DNA from: an uncultured Moraxellaceae bacterium
Lineage (GTDB): Bacteria > Pseudomonadota > Gammaproteobacteria > Pseudomonadales > Moraxellaceae
Length of the DNA stretch: 13,458 nt
Direction of reading: 5' to 3'
Assembly (NCBI GenBank): GCA_937952925.1
Contig: CALFYA010000127.1
Coordinates: forward strand, 1-13,458
Shown here: piece by piece, positions 5,264 to 12,780 of the stretch
How the letters are laid out: every line of letters starts with the position of its first letter
Numbering within the stretch: position 1 is the first letter of the stretch
Program-made: the position numbers and the translations under genes
The notes under the pieces: generated by a model
Seen by the model: the letters and a program-made list of their open reading frames with translations, nothing else
Database searches by the model: none
Told to the model about the DNA's origin: nothing

Positions 5264-5749
5264 ATGTTTTATGCCAAATTGATGATGATTGCTGTGCTTG
5301 GGAGTACGTTGTTGGTGGGGTGTCAGCGTCAAACCACCGTCACGCATCCATCCACAAGTACCCAACCGTTGCCAGTGATCAGCATCCCAGCGCCAGTGAT
5401 GAGTCATGCCAAGCAACCGACCTTGGTGGGCAGTACATGGCTGATTCACAGCATCAAAGGTAAACGAGCAGAAGCGTATAGCCAGCAGCCGTTGATGAAG
5501 TTTAATGAACGCGCCCAAGTATCAGGCTCAACAGGCTGTAATACGTTGTATGGGGAATACAGTTTGGGGCTTAGCGGGGAGCTTAGTGTGCGTATCGGGA
5601 TTTCTCGATCAATCTGTGCTGGCGCACTCGCGCAAGAAGCCGATTTGATTGATGCGTTTGATCGCACCAGACGTTATGAGCTAAAAGGCAAAACCTTGCT
5701 GCTACAGGACGAGAATGGGCAGGTGATGATGAAAGCACAGGTGCAGTAG
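5264..5749 (+). CDS. META-domain outer-membrane-type lipoprotein (HslJ-like)
   Basis: The 161-residue product starts with a lipoprotein signal peptide: MFYAKLMMIAVLGSTLLVGC, lipobox LVGC, lipidated C20. A proline/serine/threonine-rich linker leads to a META domain at about 52-161 containing GSTWLI, FNERAQVSGSTGCNTLYGEY and SRSIC. The same fold is found in HslJ, a heat-inducible protein linked to novobiocin resistance in E. coli. The biochemical role of META domains is not established. Two ATGs lie in tandem at 5261 and 5264. GAGG at 5254-5257 gives better spacing to the second. The frame continues upstream to 5147, but that extension would bury the signal peptide and is rejected. The gene is divergent from the desaturase gene. 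Confidence 0.87.
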   Translation: MFYAKLMMIAVLGSTLLVGCQRQTTVTHPSTSTQPLPVISIPAPVMSHAKQPTLVGSTWLIHSIKGKRAEAYSQQPLMKFNERAQVSGSTGCNTLYGEYSLGLSGELSVRIGISRSICAGALAQEADLIDAFDRTRRYELKGKTLLLQDENGQVMMKAQVQ

Positions 5750-5769
5750 AAGAGTGACGGCGCTCTTTT
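5750..5769 (+). terminator. Possible terminator after the META lipoprotein gene
   Basis: Directly after the stop codon, AAGAGTG (5750-5756) pairs with CGCTCTT (5761-5767) with one G-T pair and a four-base loop. The T run is short (four T in all, two of them in the stem), so termination may be weak. Confidence 0.45.
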
Positions 5770-5806
5770 AATCAAATACTGTAAATGAACGGCACAGGGA
5801 TAATTT

Positions 5807-6265
5807 TCATGATGCCGAATAATAATACTCTTTGTGGCTGTCGGGGTTTGTAACGCTGATCTTGAACGATGATGATTGAGTCATGTTTGCCAGTTGAGGC
5901 AAAACCAACTCGCCAGCTACAGCCGATGCACAAGCATAAAAATACTTTTCTGAAGTAGCAAACGAGTTTGTTGAGAGATTATATTCATGTTGCATAGCAA
6001 TGCCCAAAGCCTTTGAAAAAGCCCAAAATTCATAACCAGCTGAAAAGGCAAAATGCTTCCAAGCAGCCATTTCATCCGTATCTGCGAGTAATTGATCCTG
6101 ATCTAGTTCTGCTTGTGTCAGTATGCTCAAGTTGAGAAGGCCATTCCAAGGATGGCAGTCAACGCAAAACATAGCTATTTCAATATTTTGATTGTTTTTG
6201 TGCCACTCTGCTAGGCAAAGGGCAATGAGACGAGCAAGCTCAGATTGCCATGAGATGATGTCCAT
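5807..6265 (-). CDS. Unrecognised 152-residue protein
   Basis: The frame is open for 152 codons with an ATG at 6265. The product has no signal peptide and no clear membrane span, so it is probably cytoplasmic. Visible features are a mixed N-terminal helix (SWQSELARLIALCLAEW), CVDCHPWNG at 34-42, an acidic stretch at about 53-66, aromatic-rich FAFSAGYEFWAFSKALG at 72-88, and a tyrosine-rich C-terminus (EYYYSAS). The composition and length resemble small single-domain proteins of the immunity-protein kind, but I cannot name a family. The upstream GGTGAA is a weak ribosome site. The gene converges with the META lipoprotein gene and lies 60 bases downstream of the phosphodiesterase gene. It looks more AT-rich than its neighbours, which may mean later acquisition. 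Confidence 0.65.
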   Translation of the reverse strand: MDIISWQSELARLIALCLAEWHKNNQNIEIAMFCVDCHPWNGLLNLSILTQAELDQDQLLADTDEMAAWKHFAFSAGYEFWAFSKALGIAMQHEYNLSTNSFATSEKYFYACASAVAGELVLPQLANMTQSSSFKISVTNPDSHKEYYYSAS

Positions 6266-6325
6266 TAAAATTCACCGAGCTGGCTATATGGGTGAACTTT
6301 GCAGATCAAGGCACAGCATGAATAA

Positions 6326-7054
6326 TCACAGCTCACCAATATTCGCCGTCAGCATGCGATACGGGTAGTCGGTAATCAAACCATCTGCGCCCCAATAAGC
6401 CAATTGCCGAGCGCGATCAAGGTCATTGACTGTCCACACGCTACAGCGCATCTCCTCCGCATGAGCGCGTTCGATGATCCGAGCGGTACAAAGCGCATCT
6501 TTGATCCCAATTTGCACACAACCTAGACGTTGCGCCATTTCAATCGGGTCATCTTTGGGCGCGAGCGTTTCAATCAACAACCCGCGACGCATCGGGCTAC
6601 GGCTTTGTTGTAGGGCTTGCAGGATTTTGAGATCAAATGAGGTAATGATGGCGTGTTCGCGCCAGCCCGACAGCTGATGCAGCAGACGATCAATCAGTTG
6701 ATAAGCCACTGCTAGATCATTGACCGGTTTAACTTCGACTTCAATATGCTGAAACTCGCGGATCTCGCTGAGTACTTGATTGAGTGTGGGGATCGGTTCT
6801 GGCTCCGGCCAATTCGGCCAACCCTGACGGTTGTCCTGCCGCCCCAAATCTTCACGATATAAGGCGTTGAGACTGACTGGCACACCCGCCGTACGCATCA
6901 GGTTGTCATCATGGATGACCGCCAATGTGCCATCACGCATCAGCCGCACATCAAACTCAACGGCACGTACCCCAAGCGAGCGTAAATAACGAAAACCACC
7001 CAAGGTGTTTTCGGGAGCTTCACCGCGTGCGCCCCGATGGCCAATTAGTCGCAT
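6326..7054 (-). CDS. Glycerophosphodiester phosphodiesterase (UgpQ-like)
   Basis: The 242-residue protein is a single GDPD domain. The family hydrolyses glycerophosphodiesters from phospholipid breakdown to sn-glycerol 3-phosphate and an alcohol. Key motifs are HRGARGEAPENT (H6, R7, E15, N16), VEFDVRLMRDGTLAVIHD with metal ligands E33 and D35 and catalytic H48, IEVEVK at 104-109, SVWTVND, and GLITDYP near the C-terminus. The length suits the cytoplasmic UgpQ type, and no signal peptide is seen, so it acts in the cytoplasm. It stands alone without ugp transport genes. The photolyase gene lies upstream on the same strand, separated by 199 bases that hold a probable terminator and a sequence element also found upstream of the desaturase gene. 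Confidence 0.93.
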   Translation of the reverse strand: MRLIGHRGARGEAPENTLGGFRYLRSLGVRAVEFDVRLMRDGTLAVIHDDNLMRTAGVPVSLNALYREDLGRQDNRQGWPNWPEPEPIPTLNQVLSEIREFQHIEVEVKPVNDLAVAYQLIDRLLHQLSGWREHAIITSFDLKILQALQQSRSPMRRGLLIETLAPKDDPIEMAQRLGCVQIGIKDALCTARIIERAHAEEMRCSVWTVNDLDRARQLAYWGADGLITDYPYRMLTANIGEL

Positions 7055-7122
7055 GCGAGATCCTCAACCGGATTGTTGTTGATGCATCCACCATCTGTCC
7101 GTGTGTGAATGCTGATGTGATG

Positions 7123-7148
7123 TCCTATCATCTGGGTGTGCGCTCACC
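7123..7148. promoter_or_regulatory. Element shared with the desaturase upstream region
   Basis: TCCTATCAT (7123-7131) followed by CTGGGTGTGCGCTCACC mirrors TCCTATCAT at 5161-5169 followed by GGGTGTACGCTTGTTCACC. The core GGTGTGCGCTCACC is itself a near palindrome, with one T-T mismatch in each half. Both copies have the same orientation relative to a minus-strand lipid gene, starting 69 and 105 bases upstream of the start codons. Promoter or operator function is inference. Confidence 0.35.
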
Positions 7149-7229
7149 GCATCCAAAAATGCAACAATATTCCGAGTTTGCCTATTTTGGCGTACTTTGC
7201 AAATGGATTTTGAGCACAAGGTGTATGAA

Positions 7230-7247
7230 AACGCCTGTTCAGGTGTT
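7230..7247 (-). terminator. Possible terminator after the photolyase gene
   Basis: Seven bases after the photolyase stop (minus strand) lies a short inverted repeat, AACACCTG and CAGGCGTT with one mismatch and almost no loop, followed by TT and C. It is a modest hairpin with a short T tail. Confidence 0.45.
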
Positions 7248-7253
7248 GATTGC

Positions 7254-8645
7254 TTAGCGTTTAAACGCCGTAATCGCCCGCTCACGTGCCAACTTGTGAT
7301 CCACCATCGGGCGAGGATAATTTTTGCATAGTGCCAGTAGCTTCATATCATGAACCTGATCGCCGTGTAAGCGTGATAGCTCAGGAATCCAGCGTTTGAT
7401 ATACAGACCAGACGGATCGTGCTCTTTGCCTTGGGTAAACGGATTCATAATCCGAAAATAAGGCGCAGCATCGGTGCCAGTAGATGCCGACCATTGCCAG
7501 CCACCATTATTGGATGCCAAATCCGCATCAATCAATTGCTCACTAAAATAACGCTCGCCCCAGCGCCAATCGATCAACAAATCTTTGGTCAAAAACATCG
7601 CGGTGATCATGCGCAGGCGATTGTGCATCCAGCCTTCGGCCTTGAGCGCCCGCATTGCCGCATCGACAATCGGCACACCGGTGTTGCCCTCACACCAGCG
7701 CGTAAATGCAGCTTGATCATATGACCACTCAACGTGACGGTCGGTCGCCACATCAAACGCTTGACCGCGTGATACGCGTGGAAAGCCAATCAATACATGC
7801 CGATAAAAATCACGCCAGCACAGCTCACTGACCCACACATCGGCTTCTACACGCCCCTCAAGCGCCTGATGCGCCGCCACATAACACTGACGATTGCTGA
7901 GCGCGCCCACCGCCAAATACGCAGACAGCCGACTGGTGTGATCCAGATCGGGGCGATTACGTTCGGTGGCATACTGCGCCAAATGTCGCGCAATAAACTG
8001 GGTCAGGCGCTGCTGCGCTGCATGCTCACCGGCAGGCCATAGCGCCTGTCGTGTCTCATCCATCGGCTCAAAACCGTCGATATGGGCGGGCAGTGGGTCA
8101 GCAGAGAGCGTACAGCTTGCGACAGGGGCGGGGACGGGGGTGCAGACAGCGGGTTGTTCACTCAGTTGTTTGAGCCAGTTTTTCTTGAAAGGCGTAAACA
8201 CCTTATAAAACTCACCCGAACCGGTCAGGATCTTTTTTGGGGCAATCAAGCATTGATCATGAAACAACTGATAATCAATGCCTGCGTCACGCAATGCCAA
8301 AATACAAGCTTGGTCGCGTTGTCGTTCATTCCATTCGTATTCGTGTTGCCAAAATACTTGGTCAATTTGATGTTGTTGGCAAAACTGGATGAATTGAGTT
8401 GCGGTGTCGGCAAAGCGGTCGATGTGTAAAATCTTCAGCGGGATGTTGAGTGCGGCCAAATCTTGCTGGAGCACCGCAAGTGTACGCAACACAAAATCGA
8501 CTTGGATCGCAGCCATATGATGCTCACGCCACTGTGCGGCACTGACCACAAACAGCGCGCATACCGGCTCACCGCTTTGACAGGCATGCCATAGCGCAGG
8601 GTGATCGCTGACCCGTAAATCACGGCGAAACCAAACTAATTTCAT
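7254..8645 (-). CDS. phrB: Deoxyribodipyrimidine photolyase (CPD class I)
   Basis: The 463-residue flavoprotein would split cyclobutane pyrimidine dimers in DNA using blue light. The N-terminal photolyase domain (MKLVWFRRDLRVSDHPAL, antenna binding) is followed by the FAD-binding domain with ELCWRDFYR at 274-282, EGNTGVPIVDAAMR at 319-332, MHNR at 340-343, and DADLASNNGGWQW at 373-385. Tryptophans at 307, 360 and 383 correspond to the E. coli electron-transfer triad W306, W359 and W382. Length is close to E. coli PhrB (472). AGGA just upstream of the ATG at 8645 decides this start over one 18 codons earlier. A good promoter lies about 55 bases upstream. The gene is divergent from trpF. Confidence 0.95.
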   Translation of the reverse strand: MKLVWFRRDLRVSDHPALWHACQSGEPVCALFVVSAAQWREHHMAAIQVDFVLRTLAVLQQDLAALNIPLKILHIDRFADTATQFIQFCQQHQIDQVFWQHEYEWNERQRDQACILALRDAGIDYQLFHDQCLIAPKKILTGSGEFYKVFTPFKKNWLKQLSEQPAVCTPVPAPVASCTLSADPLPAHIDGFEPMDETRQALWPAGEHAAQQRLTQFIARHLAQYATERNRPDLDHTSRLSAYLAVGALSNRQCYVAAHQALEGRVEADVWVSELCWRDFYRHVLIGFPRVSRGQAFDVATDRHVEWSYDQAAFTRWCEGNTGVPIVDAAMRALKAEGWMHNRLRMITAMFLTKDLLIDWRWGERYFSEQLIDADLASNNGGWQWSASTGTDAAPYFRIMNPFTQGKEHDPSGLYIKRWIPELSRLHGDQVHDMKLLALCKNYPRPMVDHKLARERAITAFKR

Positions 8646-8697
8646 GAAAATTCCTGATGCGGATGAGGTGCAGCCAGCTATTGTCAAATGATGGATC

Positions 8698-8725
8698 AAT
8701 GTACAGCGCTAGGACAAAACGTCAA
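8698..8725 (-). promoter_or_regulatory. Sigma-70 promoter for the photolyase gene
   Basis: On the minus strand TTGACG (8720-8725) and TACATT (8698-8703) are separated by 16 bases, close to the consensus TTGACA and TATAAT. The promoter points toward the photolyase ATG at 8645. Confidence 0.55.
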
Positions 8726-8840
8726 CAGCTTGTAAAATTGTCAATTGCATCGAAAAAAAACGCCTTGTACAGTTGCCGTCTGCCGCAGGGCACCCAATAT
8801 GGCTTAACATTCGATGTGCACCTGATTTTGAGGATTGCTG

Positions 8841-9500
8841 ATGACCCGTAGCAAAATTTGTGGCTTGACCCGTGTGCAAGATGTCGATGCTGCGGTACGA
8901 GCGGGCGTAGATGCTATTGGGTTGGTATTTTATCCCCCTAGTCCGCGTGCGGTGACGATTGCACAAGCCCAAGTCTTGGCTCAGCACATCAGCCCGTTTG
9001 TACAGCTCGTGGGTTTGTTTGTCGATGCGTCAGTCGATGAGATTCAAACCGTGCTGCGGTCAGTGCCGCTCGACTTGTTGCAATTGCATGGCGATGAAAC
9101 GCCCGAACAATGTCAGCAGATCGCCCAAGCGACCAACCGGCGCTTTATCAAAGCCCTACAGGTCAAACCTGATATGGATTTGCTTGCTGAGATTGCACGT
9201 TATCAAGCGGTTGGCGCAAGTGGGATATTGCTGGATGCATGGCATCCTGACCTCAAAGGCGGAACAGGCCATGCCTTTGATTGGCGGCGCTGGCCTGCCG
9301 CACAGATTCCCTTGATTTTGGCTGGGGGCTTGACCCCACAAAACGTGCGAGAAGCCATCGCACAAACCGCACCTTATGCGGTCGATGTCAGTGGTGGAGT
9401 GGAAGAAATTGACCCACAGACTGGCAAGGCGCGTAAGGGCTGCAAAGATGCTCAATTGATTCAACAGTTTTTGGCAGGAGTACACGATGGACAATGTTGA
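8841..9500 (+). CDS. trpF: Phosphoribosylanthranilate isomerase
   Basis: The 219-residue TIM-barrel enzyme converts N-(5-phosphoribosyl)anthranilate to CdRP, the third step from chorismate to tryptophan. The catalytic cysteine is C7 in SKICGLT, and the catalytic aspartate is in GILLDAWH. Other landmarks are [32 protein letters not shown] and DVSGGVEE, the phosphate-binding end. It is a free-standing TrpF, not fused to TrpC as in E. coli, as in Acinetobacter and Pseudomonas. AGGA at 8831-8834 sets the ATG at 8841, and upstream TTG/CTG codons are unlikely starts. The 3' end overlaps trpB by 14 bases, so the two are cotranscribed and probably translationally coupled. A weak promoter-like TTGCCG-17-AATATG lies at 8773-8801. 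Confidence 0.96.
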   Translation: MTRSKICGLTRVQDVDAAVRAGVDAIGLVFYPPSPRAVTIAQAQVLAQHISPFVQLVGLFVDASVDEIQTVLRSVPLDLLQLHGDETPEQCQQIAQATNRRFIKALQVKPDMDLLAEIARYQAVGASGILLDAWHPDLKGGTGHAFDWRRWPAAQIPLILAGGLTPQNVREAIAQTAPYAVDVSGGVEEIDPQTGKARKGCKDAQLIQQFLAGVHDGQC

Positions 9501-10713
9501 TTTGGCAAATGTGGACTTTGCCGCTTATCCCGATGCACGCGGACATTTTGGCGTACATGGCGGTCGCTTTGTCTCTGAAACCCTGATGGCAGCGCTCGAA
9601 GATCTCGAGCAGCTGTATGCCCGCATGAAAAACGACCCTGAGTTTTTGCGTGAGTTTGATCATGACTTGGCGCATTTTGTCGGTCGTCCAAGCCCCTTGT
9701 ATTTGGCGGAGCGTTGGAGCCGCGAACTCGGCGGTGCACAGATTTATCTCAAGCGTGAAGACCTCAATCACACCGGTGCGCACAAGGTCAACAACACCAT
9801 CGGTCAAGCCTTGCTGGCCAAGCTGTCGGGCAAACGTCGGGTGATTGCTGAAACCGGCGCAGGTCAGCATGGTGTGGCAACCGCCACCATCGCTGCACGC
9901 TTAGGCATGGAATGTGTGATTTATATGGGTGCTGAAGACGTACAACGTCAGGCGCTCAACGTCTACCGCATGCGCCTGCTCGGCGCAACCGTGGTGCCGG
10001 TGACGAGTGGTTCACGCACGCTCAAAGACGCCATGAACGAAGCGATGCGCGATTGGGTTACCAATGTTGATAGCACCTATTACATCATTGGAACAGTCGC
10101 AGGTCCACATCCGTATCCAATGCTGGTACGTGATTTCCAGTCGATTATTGGTCGTGAAGCACGTCAGCAACACTTGGACATGACCGGCAAGCTGCCTGAT
10201 GCGTTGGTGGCTTGTGTGGGTGGTGGCAGCAATGCGATTGGTTTGTTCTGGCCATTCCTCAACGACAGCAGCGTCAAGATGTATGGCGTTGAAGCAGCAG
10301 GCTATGGGATCGCGACTGGCAAACACTCAGCGCCGTTGAGTGCCGGCCGGATTGGCGTGTTGCATGGCAACCGTACCTATTTGATGAGTGATGACCAAGG
10401 CCAAATCATCGAAACCCATTCGATTTCGGCTGGTCTAGACTACCCTGGTGTCGGCCCTGAGCACAGCTTCCTCAAAGACATCAAACGCGTGGAATATGTG
10501 GCGATTGACGACGAAGAGGCGTTGGCGGCATTCCGCGAAGTGACCCGTACTGAGGGGATTATTCCGGCACTCGAAACGAGTCATGCGCTGGCCTATGTCA
10601 AAAAGCTTGCACCGACCATGCGCAAGGATCAGACGATTATTGTCAATTTGTCGGGGCGTGGTGATAAAGATTTGCTGACCGTGGCCAAGCTTGATGGGAT
10701 TACCGTGACTTAA
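9487..10713 (+). CDS. trpB: Tryptophan synthase beta subunit
   Basis: The 408-residue PLP enzyme joins indole and L-serine to make tryptophan and works as an alpha2-beta2 complex with TrpA. The PLP lysine is K100 in HTGAHKVNN, the catalytic glutamate is E122 in AETGAGQHG, and the phosphate loop GGGSN is at 245-249. [15 protein letters not shown] and the C-terminal NLSGRGDKD are as usual for TrpB1. The length is normal for the family. AGGAG six bases before the ATG, inside the end of trpF, supports the start. A strong terminator directly follows, so trpB ends the trpF-trpB transcript, and its partner trpA is encoded beyond an unrelated gene. Confidence 0.98.
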   Translation: MDNVDLANVDFAAYPDARGHFGVHGGRFVSETLMAALEDLEQLYARMKNDPEFLREFDHDLAHFVGRPSPLYLAERWSRELGGAQIYLKREDLNHTGAHKVNNTIGQALLAKLSGKRRVIAETGAGQHGVATATIAARLGMECVIYMGAEDVQRQALNVYRMRLLGATVVPVTSGSRTLKDAMNEAMRDWVTNVDSTYYIIGTVAGPHPYPMLVRDFQSIIGREARQQHLDMTGKLPDALVACVGGGSNAIGLFWPFLNDSSVKMYGVEAAGYGIATGKHSAPLSAGRIGVLHGNRTYLMSDDQGQIIETHSISAGLDYPGVGPEHSFLKDIKRVEYVAIDDEEALAAFREVTRTEGIIPALETSHALAYVKKLAPTMRKDQTIIVNLSGRGDKDLLTVAKLDGITVT

Positions 10714-10735
10714 TCATTCGTCTGCTCCATCATCT

Positions 10736-10763
10736 GCCATCGCCTTGTCGATGGCATTTTTTT
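10736..10763 (+). terminator. Rho-independent terminator after trpB
   Basis: GCCATCG (10736-10742) and CGATGGC (10749-10755) form a perfect 7-bp stem with a six-base loop, followed by A and seven T. This is a strong intrinsic terminator 22 bases after the trpB stop. Confidence 0.9.
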
Positions 10764-10793
10764 GTCGTGTTTCGCCAATCCTCGACCCTCAAA

Positions 10794-10821
10794 TTGAGTA
10801 AAGATTCAGCAATGAAATAAG
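10794..10821 (+). promoter_or_regulatory. Weak promoter candidate before the DUF2804 gene
   Basis: TTGAGT (10794-10799), 16 bases, then AATAAG (10816-10821) resembles a weak sigma-70 promoter. Since a strong terminator lies just upstream, the DUF2804 gene needs its own promoter and this is the best candidate I see. Confidence 0.35.
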
Positions 10822-10844
10822 TTCAAAATCAGGACAGCGCCGTC

Positions 10845-11855
10845 ATGCACGCACAAGGACTCCACACCCCACTGATTTCGCTTGGACAACCTCGGTTTGG
10901 ACGTTTGGCGGCTGCACCCTCGGTGATCAATTGGCAAGATTTTGATTATCAATCACCGTATGGTCGGTCGATTACCGGTTTGCGTAAGCGTCTGGCCTTC
11001 AAGCAATTTCAGTTTGTCAGTATCAATCATCAACACCTGATGGTGGGGGTGGCGCTGGTCGATTTGACATGGGCGGGGCATGGCTTTTTTTATGTACACG
11101 ATCAACTGACCGGTCAAACTTTTGAAATTTCTTTTATTAATCCACTCGCGCATCACACCCATTTGGATTTGACGCCTGATCGTGGCGAAAGCACGATTTC
11201 GCATCGGGGCTGGTGTTTGTCGATGCGCAAGGAGCACGGTCAGCGGCATGTACGGGTGACCTATCGTGGACAGTTGCATCTTGATGCTGTGCTCGCCGAG
11301 CAATCATCGCAACCGCTGCATCTGTGTACCCCGACGGCAGCCAATGGTTGGACGTATACCCAAAAAAATACCACCCTTGCGGTGAGTGGCCTGTTGTATT
11401 GGCAAAATCAATGGATTGATTTGTCCCAAGCAGGGTGGCTTGGTGCCACAGATGATAGCTGTGGGTTTTTACGGCGTGATACCGCATGGCATTGGCTGAG
11501 TGTATCTACGGTGCGTCAAGGCGTGCGGATTGGCCTCAACCTTGCCAATGGCGTTAATGAAACCTTTGGTACCGAAAATACCTTATGGGTGGAGGGTCAG
11601 CCGCATGAACTGCCGCCTGTACTGTTTGAGCAACAATCTGAGCAGTTATGGCTGATCCGTAGTGCTGATGAGCGAGTGCGCTTGCAGGTCGAAACCGGTT
11701 GGTGCCGCCAAGAGTCGATTAATGCAGGGATTGTGGGCAGTCATTTTCATCAATGGGTGGGGCAGGTCAGTGGTCAAATCAACGCCCCTGATGGGCGCAG
11801 TTGGTCATTTGATGGACAAACCGGACTGGTCGAAAAACATTTCGCCCGTTGGTAA
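10845..11855 (+). CDS. DUF2804 family protein
   Basis: The 336-residue protein matches what I recall of DUF2804: an N-terminal basic and aromatic stretch (LRKRLAFKQFQFVSINHQHLMVGVALVDLTWAGHGFFYVHD), a central run of beta-rich segments, and the C-terminal GLVEKHFARW. The family resembles lipocalin-like or CrtC/AttH-like beta folds and has no proven activity. There is no signal peptide or membrane span, so it is probably cytoplasmic. The ATG at 10845 has AGGA 10 bases upstream, a long spacing, so the start is slightly uncertain. It sits between trpB and trpA on the same strand but after a terminator, and nothing in it suggests a role in tryptophan synthesis. A similar arrangement is familiar to me from Acinetobacter, but I cannot check it. 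Confidence 0.8.
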   Translation: MHAQGLHTPLISLGQPRFGRLAAAPSVINWQDFDYQSPYGRSITGLRKRLAFKQFQFVSINHQHLMVGVALVDLTWAGHGFFYVHDQLTGQTFEISFINPLAHHTHLDLTPDRGESTISHRGWCLSMRKEHGQRHVRVTYRGQLHLDAVLAEQSSQPLHLCTPTAANGWTYTQKNTTLAVSGLLYWQNQWIDLSQAGWLGATDDSCGFLRRDTAWHWLSVSTVRQGVRIGLNLANGVNETFGTENTLWVEGQPHELPPVLFEQQSEQLWLIRSADERVRLQVETGWCRQESINAGIVGSHFHQWVGQVSGQINAPDGRSWSFDGQTGLVEKHFARW

Positions 11856-11927
11856 GCAAAACACAGCGAGACCACATATTTTTGAGTAATTTTCAGGATA
11901 CAATCCAAGCCATTGATTAATCCTGTC

Positions 11928-11952
11928 GGGGCGCGAATCTGTGCGCATCCCC
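11928..11952 (+). other. Hairpin in the trpA leader
   Basis: GGGG (11928-11931) can pair with CCCC (11949-11952), and inner GCG/CGC can extend the stem with a small bulge. It lies 25 bases before the trpA ATG and partly upstream of its GAGGA (11960-11964). A possible -10 box TACAAT is at 11899-11904. No T run follows, and no leader peptide rich in Trp codons was found, so classical attenuation is not supported. It may affect translation or be neutral. Confidence 0.3.
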
Positions 11953-11976
11953 ACCATTTGAGGAATATTCTCGATT

Positions 11977-12780
11977 ATGTCTCGTATTGCTGCTCGTTTT
12001 GCCTCATTGCAAGCCCAAGGTCGTAAAGCATTGATTCCTTATGTGATGGCGGGTGATCCTGCACCAGCAGTGACCGTGCCGTTGCTGCATGCGATGGTCG
12101 AGGCAGGCGCAGATTTGCTCGAACTCGGCTTGCCATTTTCCGATCCGATGGCCGATGGCCCTGTGATTGCGTTAGCCGCAGAGCGTGCGCTCGCCGGTGG
12201 CACTAGCACACTCAAGGCGTTAGAAATGGTCGCTGAGTTTCGCCAAAACGACCAAGACACTCCGATTGTGTTGATGGGTTATCTCAATCCCATCGAAATC
12301 ATTGGTTATGAAAACTTTGTAGCCAAAGCCGCAGCTGCAGGCGTCGATGGTTTGCTGATGGTGGACTTGCCACCAGAAGAAGCCGATTTGCTCGATCCAA
12401 TTTTGCAAAAACATCAGATTGATCCGATTTTCTTGCTTGCACCGACCACCACCTCAGCGCGGATTGAGCATGTGGTCAAAGCGGCGCGGGGTTATGTCTA
12501 TTATGTGTCGCTCAAAGGTGTGACCGGCTCAAGTGCGCTCGACACCACTGAAGTGGCTAATCGGATTGCCGAAATCCGCCAAAAAACCAATCTGCCGATT
12601 GGCGTGGGCTTTGGGATTCGTGACCGTGACAGCGCCCAAGCCGTTGGCCGTGTCGCCGATGGGGTGATTGTGGGGACTGCGTTGGTGCGTCCGTTTGGTG
12701 AGATTGATGCTGCAACCGCGCATACACAAGCGGTTGCTAAAGTAGCCGAACTGCGTCAAGCCTTGGATGATTTGTCATGA
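11977..12780 (+). CDS. trpA: Tryptophan synthase alpha subunit
   Basis: The 267-residue TIM barrel cleaves indole-3-glycerol phosphate to indole and glyceraldehyde 3-phosphate and channels the indole to TrpB. Catalytic E49 and D60 are in [14 protein letters not shown], exactly at the E. coli positions. [16 protein letters not shown], the flexible loop SLKGVTGSS and GVGFGIRD complete the family pattern. The length is normal. The stop overlaps the accD start by four bases (ATGA), so trpA and accD are one transcript with translational coupling. The upstream 121 bases probably hold its promoter. GAGGA lies 12 bases before the ATG, a long spacing. Confidence 0.98.
   Translation: MSRIAARFASLQAQGRKALIPYVMAGDPAPAVTVPLLHAMVEAGADLLELGLPFSDPMADGPVIALAAERALAGGTSTLKALEMVAEFRQNDQDTPIVLMGYLNPIEIIGYENFVAKAAAAGVDGLLMVDLPPEEADLLDPILQKHQIDPIFLLAPTTTSARIEHVVKAARGYVYYVSLKGVTGSSALDTTEVANRIAEIRQKTNLPIGVGFGIRDRDSAQAVGRVADGVIVGTALVRPFGEIDAATAHTQAVAKVAELRQALDDLS

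Noticed and set aside
7064..7285. 73-codon minus-strand frame between the photolyase and phosphodiesterase genes
   Set aside because: It overlaps the photolyase end and has low-complexity basic and His/Gln composition with no ribosome site or motif.
8646..8699. 18-residue N-terminal extension of the photolyase
   Set aside because: The family begins at MKLVWFRRDLR, a good AGGA precedes the ATG at 8645, and the promoter -10 box overlaps the extended start.
11856..11976. Tryptophan attenuator in the trpA leader
   Set aside because: There is no leader peptide with Trp codons and no T run after the hairpin.
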